Part shown: in pieces, positions 25,508-34,047 of the stretch | Numbering within the stretch: position 1 is the first letter of the stretch | How the letters are laid out: every line of letters starts with the position of its first letter | Assembly (NCBI GenBank): GCA_006546595.1 | Contig: VIAD01000001.1 | Coordinates: 490,596-554,595, forward strand | DNA: 64,000 bases | Direction: 5' to 3' | DNA from: Moraxellaceae bacterium AER2_44_116 | GTDB taxonomy: Bacteria; Pseudomonadota; Gammaproteobacteria; Pseudomonadales; Moraxellaceae | Program-made: the position numbers and the translations under genes | The notes under the pieces: generated by a model | The model's input: the letters and a program-made list of their open reading frames with translations, nothing else | What the model was told of the DNA's origin: nothing | The model's database searches: none

Positions 25508-28036
25508 TTAAACTTCAGCAACCGTAATACGCCCTGCTTTTTCACTCACGGTTGCGGGACGAATTTGACCACGCTCTTCAACAAAGACGACGTTGTTGTC
25601 GGTTTCATCGCTGTTCACAAAGGAGCGGAAGCGTTTTAAGGTTTCAGGATTGTTGATGGCTTCTTTCCATTCACAGGCAAAAGTGTCAACGACGAATTGC
25701 ATTTGCATTTCTAATTCAGCCGCCAAACCTAAGGAGTCTTCAATCACCACTGCTTTTAGGTAGTCTAAACCGCCTTCAAGGTTGTCACGCCATACGCTAG
25801 TACGTTGTAAACGGTCAGCCGTAGCCACATAGAACATTAAGAAACGGTCAACGTATTTGATTAAGGTTTCGCTGTCTAAATCGCTGGCTAACAATTCGGC
25901 ATGGCGAGGTTTCATACCGCCATTACCACAGACGTATAAGTTCCAGCCTTTTTCGGTAGCAATCACGCCAACATCTTTGCTTTGCGCTTCAGCACACTCA
26001 CGAGTACAACCGCTGACGCCAAACTTAATTTTGTGTGGGCTACGCAAACCGCGATAACGGTTTTCTAATTGAATGGCAAAACCGACCGAATCTTGTACAC
26101 CATAACGACACCATGTTGAACCGACACAGGATTTAACGGTACGCAACGATTTACCGTAAGCATGACCCGATTCAAAACCTGCATCGACTAACTCACGCCA
26201 AATCACAGGTAATTGTTCAACCCGCGCACCAAACAAGTCGATCCGTTGTCCGCCTGTAATTTTGGTGTACAACTTGTATTTTTTTGCCACTTGGCCAATC
26301 GTAATTAAACCTTCGGGCGTGATTTCACCGCCCGCAATGCGTGGCACAATCGAATACGTGCCATCTTTTTGCATATTTGCGAGGAAATAATCATTAGTGT
26401 CTTGTAGACCTGCTAATGGTTTTTTCAGGATATGTTCATTCCATAAGGACGACATAATCGACGCAGTCGTCGGTTTGCAAATATCGCAACCATCGCCTTT
26501 TCCGTGTTTAGCGACTAAATCTTCAAAACTACGGATATTGCCAATTTTGGCTAAGTGATAGAGTTCTTGGCGTGAGTAAGCAAAGTGTTCGCAGATGTCT
26601 TTCTTGACTTCAACACCGCGTTTCGTTAGCTCACATTTTAAGACTTGACCGACTAAGGCCGCACAGCCACCGCAACTGGTCGCGGCTTTGGTGCAGCTTT
26701 TTAGCTCGCCCAACTCCATGACGCCGCCTTCGATGGCATTGCATAAATCTTGTTTGGTAACATTATTACAGGAGCAAATCACCGCTTTCATCGGTAAGGC
26801 ATCTGCGCCTAATAAGGGTTTACTGCTGCCGTCTAAAGAAGGAAGAATTAAGCCTTCGGGATTGGCAGGTAAATCCATATCGTTGAGTTTGAGTTGTAGC
26901 AAGTCGCCATAAGCTTCAACATCGCCAATCAACACCGCACCGAGTAACTTTTTACCATCGGCAGAAACGACGATTTTTTTGTAGGTTTGCGTACGTTCAT
27001 CGACATAGCTGTAATTGATGCTGCCTGCGGTCATACCATGAGCATCACCAATCGAGGCAACATCCACACCTAACAACTTGAGCTTAGTGCTCATGTCTGC
27101 GCCTAAAAACTCTTTGTCTTCGCCACCCAAAATATGGGTACAAGCGACATCCGCCATTTGATAACCCGGTGCAACTAAGCCGTAGATTTTACCTTCCCAT
27201 AAGGCGCATTCACCAATCGCGTAAACATCTGGTGCGTTGGTACGACAGAAGTTATCAACGACAATACCGCCACGCGCACCAACGGCAATACCGTTATTTC
27301 TGGCAATATCATCACGCGGACGAATCCCTGCGGAAAACAAAATCATGTCGGTTTCGAGGCTAGTGCCATCCGAAAACTTCATGACGTGTAGACATTTTTC
27401 ACCATCGGAAATTTCGACGGTATTGCGTTCGGTGTGAATACCAACACCGAGTTCAGCGATTTTTTTGCGTAATACCTTACCGCCGCCATCATCCACTTGA
27501 ACTGCCATTAGGCGCGGTGCAAATTCAACCACATGGGTTTCTAAGCCTAAATCTTTTAAGGCTTTCGCAGCTTCCAAGCCTAATAAGCCACCACCAACAA
27601 CAACACCGACTTTCGACTTTAACGCCGAATCACGAATCGCTTCTAAATCTTCAATGGTGCGATAGACCAAACAACCTTCGCGATTATTGCCAACAACAGG
27701 TGGGACAAAAGGATAAGAACCCGTCGCTAACACTAATTTGTCGTAATGGATAGTATCGCCATTTTGAGTCGTTACCGATTTGGCTACCGTGTCGATATGG
27801 GTGGCACGGGTATTCAGTTGTAAGCCATAACCTGTGTTACTAAAAAAGTCATGCGGAGTCAGACTTAAATCTTCGGCAGTTTTACCATTAAAGAATGCAG
27901 AGAGTTGTACACGGTCATAAGCAGGACGTGATTCTTCAGCCAAGACTATCACTTCGTGTTGTTCGGTAGATTTACTGGAAAGATTTTCTAAAAAACGGTG
28001 GCCAACCATGCCGTGACCAATCATAACTATACGCAT
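25508..28036 (-). CDS. nirB: Nitrite reductase (NADH) large subunit NirB
   Basis: NirB reduces nitrite to ammonium with NADH in the cytoplasm, using FAD, 2Fe-2S, 4Fe-4S and siroheme. The 842-residue protein has an N-terminal pyridine-nucleotide oxidoreductase domain (MVGHRFLENL; GGGLLGLEAAKAL), BFD-like 2Fe-2S segments (CSCNNVTK; CGGCAALVG), a ferredoxin-type half-domain, and the siroheme/4Fe-4S ligands in VKSCVGSTWCRYG and SGCTRECAEAQ. The ATG at 28036 follows an AGGAG site. The 127 bases to nasA contain small hairpins (28079-28096 and 28124-28147) that may be processing or partial termination sites. Confidence 0.96.
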   Translation of the reverse strand: MRIVMIGHGMVGHRFLENLSSKSTEQHEVIVLAEESRPAYDRVQLSAFFNGKTAEDLSLTPHDFFSNTGYGLQLNTRATHIDTVAKSVTTQNGDTIHYDKLVLATGSYPFVPPVVGNNREGCLVYRTIEDLEAIRDSALKSKVGVVVGGGLLGLEAAKALKDLGLETHVVEFAPRLMAVQVDDGGGKVLRKKIAELGVGIHTERNTVEISDGEKCLHVMKFSDGTSLETDMILFSAGIRPRDDIARNNGIAVGARGGIVVDNFCRTNAPDVYAIGECALWEGKIYGLVAPGYQMADVACTHILGGEDKEFLGADMSTKLKLLGVDVASIGDAHGMTAGSINYSYVDERTQTYKKIVVSADGKKLLGAVLIGDVEAYGDLLQLKLNDMDLPANPEGLILPSLDGSSKPLLGADALPMKAVICSCNNVTKQDLCNAIEGGVMELGELKSCTKAATSCGGCAALVGQVLKCELTKRGVEVKKDICEHFAYSRQELYHLAKIGNIRSFEDLVAKHGKGDGCDICKPTTASIMSSLWNEHILKKPLAGLQDTNDYFLANMQKDGTYSIVPRIAGGEITPEGLITIGQVAKKYKLYTKITGGQRIDLFGARVEQLPVIWRELVDAGFESGHAYGKSLRTVKSCVGSTWCRYGVQDSVGFAIQLENRYRGLRSPHKIKFGVSGCTRECAEAQSKDVGVIATEKGWNLYVCGNGGMKPRHAELLASDLDSETLIKYVDRFLMFYVATADRLQRTSVWRDNLEGGLDYLKAVVIEDSLGLAAELEMQMQFVVDTFACEWKEAINNPETLKRFRSFVNSDETDNNVVFVEERGQIRPATVSEKAGRITVAEV

Positions 28037-28163
28037 TGCTGTCTCCTGCAAGTGACAAGTCATTAGACTCAACACAAAGCAGACGGCGTTGTCTGCGAAA
28101 CTAGGGGGTAGAAACACGTTGTTAATACTGCCGACATTGCCAGTATTCGTGTGGTCGCTTAAT

Positions 28164-30863
28164 TTAAGCGGGAGTTACTTGAGCAACTCGACTAGACAGG
28201 ATTTTCTGTAACTCTGGCAAACAAGATCCACAATTCGTGCCAGCTTTGAGACATTTACCAATTTCTGTGACATTTTTTAAGTTTTTGCTGTCAATACTAC
28301 GGCAAATGGTTTTTTCACCCACCCCAAAACAGGCACAAATGATACGACCGACATCAGCATTGGGATCCGCAGGCTTACCTGACAACAAAGCACGACGACT
28401 TAAAGCATCTAAAGGCTGTGCCAATAAGGACATTAACCATGAACGTGGTGGCAAACTGGCTTCTGCGCCAAAAAATGCTAAGGCACTGAGTTTGCCATCA
28501 ACTAACCAAGCGTAACGCTGAACGCTGTGAGTAATATCTTGATATTCTAGGCGTTCACCCTGTGGTTCATTGAGCCAAACACTCGCCCAATCAATCCAAT
28601 CATTGGGTTTTTGATGATGTGCCAACTCGTAACGCCAGCCATTTTCAAGACGAATCGCGACAGCGTAATCACACTTAGGTAAGGTTAACGGTTTATCACT
28701 GAGTAAATAGCCATGCCATGCTGCATCAAAACGACTGACATGCACGGGGGTATGTTTGTTTTCAGGTTGTCCTGAAATCGGGTCAACGGCAGGATTAACC
28801 ACTGCGCCAACTCTGGAGCTAGTCGTTAATACGCCTGTCCAGTGCATCGGCATAAATACTGCCCCGATTTGCTGACCTTCATTTATTTGCACTCTGGCAA
28901 TGGCTTCCCCCCACGATGAGCGCAACTTCACCAAATCGCCCTCACTAATTCCAAGTTTTTTTGCATCATTCGGGTGCAATTCAGCGTAAGGCTCACCAAT
29001 ATGTTGCAACAGTCTGGACGTTAAGCCTGTTCGCGTCATGGTATGCCATTGGTCACGAATACGGCCTGTATTTAAGACAAAAGGATAGTCGGCACTGGGT
29101 CTATTTTTTGGCGCACGACTGGTAACAGGTACTAAATTCGCCAAGCCATCGGAGGTGAAAAATTTACCATCGGCAAACATCCGTACCGTACCTTGTGTTG
29201 CGCCAACAGGTAATGGCCATTGGACTGAGGGCATTTCATCGTAGCGTTCCGATGTTAAACCCATCAACGCGCCAATATTAAAATCACGAATCATGCCTTG
29301 AGGATGATTTTCAAACGCGGATAACGCGGCGTGTTCAGCAAACACCTGTGCAGCATTTTGAAAGTTAAATCCTTGGTCAAAACCCATAGCTTTAGCGACT
29401 TCCGCCATTGCCCACCAATCAGGCTTGGCTTGTTCAGGCGCAGCTAAAAATGCTCGTTGACGGGAAATTCGGCGGTCTGAATTAGTGACTGTGCCGTCTT
29501 TTTCGCCCCAACCTAAACTTGGCAATAACACATGCGCCAAACGTGTGGTATCCGTATCTGCAATGCAATCAGACACCACGACTAACTCGCATTTGGCTAA
29601 AGCGGCACGGACTTTATCGGCATTGGGTAAAGAAACGACGGGATTGGTGGCCATAATCCAAACGGCTTTAATCTTGCCTTCAGCCATCGCATCAAACAAA
29701 TCAACTGCCTTTAAACCACCATGACTAGCGATATTGGGCGATTGCCAAAAGCGTTGCACTAAATGACGATGGGCTGGATTTTCTATCTCCATGTGCGCGG
29801 CCAGCATATTCGCCAAACCACCGACTTCACGACCACCCATCGCATTCGGTTGACCTGTTAGCGAAAATGGTGATGCCCCTGCCTTACCAATACGACCAGT
29901 CGCCAAATGACAATTGACGATTGCATTAACTTTGTCTGTACCTGAACTGGATTGATTCACACCCATCGAAAATAAAGTCATGGTATTTGGCGTATTGGCG
30001 AACCATGTTTTGAGCAAGTCTAATGCCTCAACACTGACTCCTAAACGCTCTGCAACCGTTGAACCATCGCCCACATCTTGCTGCGCCGCCTTAATGGTTT
30101 CAGCAAAATCTTTGGTGTGTTTACTGACAAAATCGGTATCGACTAAACCCTTAGCAACCACATCGGCCAACAAGGCATTAAATAATAAAACGTCTGTGCC
30201 TGCTTTGATGGGAAGATGTAAATCAGCAATTTCGTTAGTCGCTGTTTCTCGCGGATCAACGACTACAATTTTCAACGACGGACGTTGCGCCTTAATGGCT
30301 TTAATCCGTTGAAAAATAATAGGATGACACCAAGCTGTGTTTGAGCCAACCAAGATAATTAACTCAGCGGAATCAAAGTCCTCATAACTGGCAGGTACGG
30401 TATCTGCGCCAAATGCCCGTTTGTAACCTGCGACAGCAGACGACATACACAAACGCGAATTGGTGTCGATATTCGCAGTGCCGATATAACCTTTCATCAG
30501 TTTATTGGCGACATAATAGTCTTCAGTCAGCAACTGACCAGAAACATAAAACGCCACCGATTCACGGCCATGCTCGGCAATAATCCGTTGAAAATCCGTC
30601 GCTACTTTATGAATGGCTGTTGGCCAACTGACATTTTTACCATGAATTGATGGTTTTAATAATCGTCCTTCTAACGTTAAGGTTTCCGCCAAAGATGAGC
30701 CTTTAGAACATAAACGGCCAAAATTAGCAGGATGATCGGTATCACCTTGAATCGTGACAATACGATTCGCAGCATCAGTCACGGTCGCTTTAATCCCGCA
30801 ACCGACACCACAATAGGCGCAAGTGGTATTTTTTACTTCATTCGCTCTTATTTCAGACAGCAT
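28164..30863 (-). CDS. nasA: Assimilatory nitrate reductase catalytic subunit
   Basis: This molybdopterin enzyme reduces nitrate to nitrite in the cytoplasm for assimilation. The 899-residue protein has an N-terminal 4Fe-4S motif (C15, C18, C22 and a cysteine near 52 in GRLCSKG). It has the SRLCMSSAVAGYKRAFG segment with the likely Mo-ligating cysteine, the molydopterin-binding body, and a C-terminal BFD-like 2Fe-2S domain (CACFGVGEKTIC, CLKAGTNCGSC). It has no Tat signal, which argues against periplasmic NapA. The start at 30863 has a GAGGAG site and overlaps the upstream FAD gene by 11 bases, implying translational coupling. Confidence 0.94.
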   Translation of the reverse strand: MLSEIRANEVKNTTCAYCGVGCGIKATVTDAANRIVTIQGDTDHPANFGRLCSKGSSLAETLTLEGRLLKPSIHGKNVSWPTAIHKVATDFQRIIAEHGRESVAFYVSGQLLTEDYYVANKLMKGYIGTANIDTNSRLCMSSAVAGYKRAFGADTVPASYEDFDSAELIILVGSNTAWCHPIIFQRIKAIKAQRPSLKIVVVDPRETATNEIADLHLPIKAGTDVLLFNALLADVVAKGLVDTDFVSKHTKDFAETIKAAQQDVGDGSTVAERLGVSVEALDLLKTWFANTPNTMTLFSMGVNQSSSGTDKVNAIVNCHLATGRIGKAGASPFSLTGQPNAMGGREVGGLANMLAAHMEIENPAHRHLVQRFWQSPNIASHGGLKAVDLFDAMAEGKIKAVWIMATNPVVSLPNADKVRAALAKCELVVVSDCIADTDTTRLAHVLLPSLGWGEKDGTVTNSDRRISRQRAFLAAPEQAKPDWWAMAEVAKAMGFDQGFNFQNAAQVFAEHAALSAFENHPQGMIRDFNIGALMGLTSERYDEMPSVQWPLPVGATQGTVRMFADGKFFTSDGLANLVPVTSRAPKNRPSADYPFVLNTGRIRDQWHTMTRTGLTSRLLQHIGEPYAELHPNDAKKLGISEGDLVKLRSSWGEAIARVQINEGQQIGAVFMPMHWTGVLTTSSRVGAVVNPAVDPISGQPENKHTPVHVSRFDAAWHGYLLSDKPLTLPKCDYAVAIRLENGWRYELAHHQKPNDWIDWASVWLNEPQGERLEYQDITHSVQRYAWLVDGKLSALAFFGAEASLPPRSWLMSLLAQPLDALSRRALLSGKPADPNADVGRIICACFGVGEKTICRSIDSKNLKNVTEIGKCLKAGTNCGSCLPELQKILSSRVAQVTPA

Positions 30864-32073
30864 CAGCCAACTCCTCTTTGCCAAACAGCAAATGGTCACG
30901 CATTTGCGAGACATCTTCTTTTTGGCGAATTAAATCAAAATACCAATTACCGTCTTGTACGTCACCAAACAACACAGCTCCAATCAATTTATTATCCTTA
31001 ATAAACAAACGCTTATATACTCCAACTGACTTATCGCGTAAGACAATCGCTTCAGCATTCGTGCCCGAAAAATCACCTGCCGAAAACAAATTCACACCAC
31101 TCACTTTTAAGGTGGTGGCCGTCGCTTTTTGCACATAACGGCCAATGCCCATTTGTGCTAAATGCGTTGCGCAGACATTTGCTTGATCGTATAAGGGCGC
31201 AACTAAACCAAATATCGAACCGCGATGTTGAACACATTCCCCCACTGCATAAATGCGTGGATCAAAGGTTTGCATAGTGTCGTTGACTAAAATAGCTTTC
31301 TCCACTTGAAGGCCAATTTGCTTCGCTAACGCGACATTTGGACGAATACCCACGGCCATAATCACTAAATCAGTGGGCAAATCCTCACCCTCTCGAAAGC
31401 TTAAATGACTGAGATGTTCGGCATCTTTAGCGACGATTTCTTTGGTCACTACGCCCATGCGAAACTTCATGCCATTGTTTTCTAGTTGTTTTTGCAATAA
31501 ATGCGCAGCTTCGCTGTCTAACTGACGATTCATTAAACACGTCACATCATGAATGACGGTCACCTCAACGCCACGTTTTAAAAGGCCATTTGCCGCTTCT
31601 AAACCCAATAAACCACCACCAATCACAGCAACACGTTTTTTATTCGTTGTTGCACTGAGCATGGCTTCGACATCTTGAATATCGCGAAAACTCAATACAC
31701 AAGCATGATTATGATTAGGAATAGGAATGATAAAGGGCACAGAACCTGTGGCAAATAATAAACGGTCGTAAGGAATACTGAGACCTTGATCAGTCAGCAC
31801 TTGCCGTTGACGGCGATTGACATCGACCACCACTTGACCAGAAATTAACTCAATCCCTTGTTTTCTATACCATTCTGGCGTATGCAACACGATATCATCA
31901 AACTGTTTTTCTCCCGCCAACACAGGAGACAACATAATACGGTTGTAGTTACCGTAAGGCTCTTTGCCAATCACGGTAATGTCATAAAGGTCTGGAGCGA
32001 GCTTTAATAACTCATCAATAGTACGCATACCTGCCATACCATTGCCAACCACCACTAATTTCAATTTTTTCAT
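30853..32073 (-). CDS. NirB/NasB-like FAD-dependent oxidoreductase, electron donor to nitrate reductase
   Basis: The 406-residue protein is a pyridine-nucleotide-disulfide oxidoreductase closest to the N-terminal half of NirB/NasB. It has the FAD motif VVVGNGMAGMRTIDEL, the NAD motif VIGGGLLGLEAANGL and the late YAVGECVQHRGSIFGLVAPL segment. It ends before the BFD and siroheme domains. Next to and coupled with nasA, it most likely passes NAD(P)H electrons to the nitrate reductase, as NasB does in other bacteria. The 2Fe-2S domain that NasB carries is instead present at the end of NasA. It is the first gene of the minus-strand nas operon. Confidence 0.88.
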   Translation of the reverse strand: MKKLKLVVVGNGMAGMRTIDELLKLAPDLYDITVIGKEPYGNYNRIMLSPVLAGEKQFDDIVLHTPEWYRKQGIELISGQVVVDVNRRQRQVLTDQGLSIPYDRLLFATGSVPFIIPIPNHNHACVLSFRDIQDVEAMLSATTNKKRVAVIGGGLLGLEAANGLLKRGVEVTVIHDVTCLMNRQLDSEAAHLLQKQLENNGMKFRMGVVTKEIVAKDAEHLSHLSFREGEDLPTDLVIMAVGIRPNVALAKQIGLQVEKAILVNDTMQTFDPRIYAVGECVQHRGSIFGLVAPLYDQANVCATHLAQMGIGRYVQKATATTLKVSGVNLFSAGDFSGTNAEAIVLRDKSVGVYKRLFIKDNKLIGAVLFGDVQDGNWYFDLIRQKEDVSQMRDHLLFGKEELADAV

Positions 32074-32190
32074 TGGATATAGCCTTAACGTGAGGCGGAA
32101 CTTTTGTCTTCCTTAGCAAGAGCTATGCCATAGACAATCATTCAAAGAAGAAGTTTTTCGCACCAAAAGACATCAACGCACCGTTAAAAA

Positions 32191-32205
32191 GCAATGTATG
32201 CACCA
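32191..32205 (-). promoter_or_regulatory. Candidate sigma-54 promoter for the nas operon (weak)
   Basis: On the minus strand TGGTGC-N5-TTGC has GG and GC dinucleotides 12 bases apart, as in -24/-12 promoters, but departs from TGGCAC at two positions. It would start the FAD gene transcript with a leader of about 105 bases. TGCACC-like half-sites near 32160, 32177 and 32199 resemble NtrC half-sites, but no full palindrome is seen. Confidence 0.35.
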
Positions 32206-32272
32206 ATAACACTCTAAGTATATGATTGAAACAAACAAGCCAAACCTAGCAACCATTAGCACTTGAAAGGTA

Positions 32273-32288
32273 TGGCACAAGCATTGCA
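32273..32288 (+). promoter_or_regulatory. Sigma-54 (-24/-12) promoter upstream of narK
   Basis: TGGCAC (32273-32278), five bases, then TTGCA (32284-32288) matches the sigma-54 consensus, with GG and GC exactly 12 bases apart. It points at the nitrate transporter and predicts a start near 32299 and a leader of about 180 bases. The leader holds small hairpins (near 32366-32378, 32384-32398 and 32449-32470). The last of these lies beside the start codon. The other bases of 32074-32479 show no gene. Confidence 0.72.
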
Positions 32289-32479
32289 TTAAGCCAACTT
32301 ATGATTTAACGCAACGGCGCGTTATCCCTATTTGATGACATAAGTACCTACCTAAAGTATCTGTGTCAGATTTTTAAGCTTTCTAGCTTGATAAATCAGG
32401 GATTGCGGGCGCTACTGTTATCACCTCCCAGCCACCCTTCCCTGCTTTATCTCGCGCTTACCGTTGCGAGACTTTCATC

Positions 32480-33949
32480 ATGGCGTTAAAAACAATTCCC
32501 TTATTCAAATGGAGCGAACCGCGCATTCGCACCCTGCATTACACATGGCTGGCTTTTTTTATTACCTTTTTGATATGGTTTGCTCACGCGCCATTAATGC
32601 CTGTGTTGAAAGAATACTTTGATATGACTCCCGCACAGGTTAAAGCGATTTTGATGTTGAATGTGGCGATTACCATTCCTGCGCGAATTTTGATTGGTGT
32701 GTTGGTCGATAAATTTGGCCCACGAAAAAGCTACAGCTTCTTATTAGCGTTTTGCGGTGTGTTATGTTTGCTCTTCGCGGCGGCGCAATCGTTTGAATGG
32801 TTAGCCATCATGCGTTTTCTGCTCGGTTTTGTTGGCGCAGGTTTTGTCATTGGTATTCGTTTAGTGAGCGAATGGTTTCCAGCGCGTGAAGTGGGCATTG
32901 CCGAAGGCATTTATGGCGGTTGGGGTAATTTTGGCGCAGCCGTCGCATCCATGAGTATGCCGATTTTAGCCTTGGCTTTTGGCGGTGATGATGGCTGGCG
33001 TTATGCCATTGGCTCAACAGGCGTGATTGCGATTATTTACAGCTACATCTTTTATCGTGGTGTTCGTGATACCCCTGAAGGCTCAACCTACTTCAAACCC
33101 CAAAAAGCAGGCGGCTTAGAAGTCACCACTAAAGGCGATTTTATTTTCTACGCCTTGATGAATGTGCCGTTATATTTAGCATTAGTGTTATTAACCTGGC
33201 GTTTGTCACCTACTGGCTTAAAGTTATTATCGGCCGAAGGTGCTTTAATCGCTTACGGTGTGATTGCTGCATTGGTTGTTTATCAATGGACAAAAATTTG
33301 GCACGTTAACAAACATTTATTCACAGGCGAACATCCCGCCGCGCCGCGTTATCACTTTAAACAAGTGGCTATTTTGAATGTTGCCTACATGGCGTGTTTT
33401 GGCTCTGAATTAGCGGTTGTTTCCATGTTGCCGATGTTTTTTATGGATACCTTCCACATTAGTCCCGTTTATGCGGGCATGACCGCAGGGTGTTTTGCTG
33501 TGATGAACTTGTTTGCTCGTCCGAGTGGTGGTTTGTTTTCCGATGCTTATGGCCGTCGTAAAATTTTAATGATTTGCTTGATTGGTCAAACCGTTGGCTA
33601 TGGTTTGATGTCACAAATGGATGGTTCTTGGTCATTAGCGATTGCTGTCTTAGCCGTGTTAGCAACTTCAATTTTTGTACAAGGCGCGTGTGGTGCGGTG
33701 TATTCGATTGTGCCATTAATTCAACGCCGCATGACAGGGCAAATCGCTGGCATGGCAGGTGCATACGGTAATGTCGGTGGTGTGGTGTTTTTAACGGTAC
33801 TAAGTTTAGTTAGTCCTACCAGCTTCTTTTACTTATTAGCCGCCATCTCTGCCGTTGCCTTCTTAGGTTCATTGTTTTTAAGCGAACCTAAAGGCCACAT
33901 GGTCGAAACCGACGAACATGGCAACGTCCATTTGATTGCCGTGGAATAA
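32480..33949 (+). CDS. Nitrate/nitrite transporter, NarK/NasA type (MFS)
   Basis: The 489-residue protein has about 12 membrane helices. It carries the nitrate signature regions of the NarK group: an early FLIWFAHAPLMPVLKEYF segment, a GVLVDKFGPRKSY loop, a GFVGAGFVIGIRLVSEWFP stretch, and a matching GAYGNVGGVVFLTVLSLV in the second half. Its place divergent from nasA-nirBD and behind a sigma-54 promoter indicates uptake of nitrate for assimilation rather than respiration. No obvious Shine-Dalgarno precedes the ATG. A small hairpin overlaps that position and may affect translation. Confidence 0.93.
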   Translation: MALKTIPLFKWSEPRIRTLHYTWLAFFITFLIWFAHAPLMPVLKEYFDMTPAQVKAILMLNVAITIPARILIGVLVDKFGPRKSYSFLLAFCGVLCLLFAAAQSFEWLAIMRFLLGFVGAGFVIGIRLVSEWFPAREVGIAEGIYGGWGNFGAAVASMSMPILALAFGGDDGWRYAIGSTGVIAIIYSYIFYRGVRDTPEGSTYFKPQKAGGLEVTTKGDFIFYALMNVPLYLALVLLTWRLSPTGLKLLSAEGALIAYGVIAALVVYQWTKIWHVNKHLFTGEHPAAPRYHFKQVAILNVAYMACFGSELAVVSMLPMFFMDTFHISPVYAGMTAGCFAVMNLFARPSGGLFSDAYGRRKILMICLIGQTVGYGLMSQMDGSWSLAIAVLAVLATSIFVQGACGAVYSIVPLIQRRMTGQIAGMAGAYGNVGGVVFLTVLSLVSPTSFFYLLAAISAVAFLGSLFLSEPKGHMVETDEHGNVHLIAVE

Positions 33950-34035
33950 AATCCCACTAGCCCCCTTTGATAAAGGGGGTGATTTTTCGCTAGGAGTTCC
34001 ACCTATTTAGTAAAAAGGGGTTAGGTGAGATTTCA
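33950..34035. repeat. Dispersed palindromic repeat, family D copy 1, with terminator-like core
   Basis: Imperfect terminal repeats (AAATCCCACTAGCCCC and, inverted, GGGGTTAGGTGAGATTT) flank CCCCCTTTGATAAAGGGGG (33961-33979). That core is followed by TGATTTTT. It probably terminates narK and is a small dispersed element. A truncated relative lies near 63425-63456. Confidence 0.75.
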
Positions 34036-34047
34036 AATTAACATGGT

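Noticed and set aside
28164..30863. Periplasmic NapA-type nitrate reductase
   Set aside because: There is no Tat signal, the C-terminus carries a BFD-like 2Fe-2S domain, and neighbours are nirBD and a NirB-like FAD gene, all of which fit assimilatory NasA.
32222..32266. 14-codon reading frame upstream of narK as a leader peptide
   Set aside because: It lies upstream of the predicted sigma-54 start, so it would not be in the narK transcript, and it has no ribosome site.
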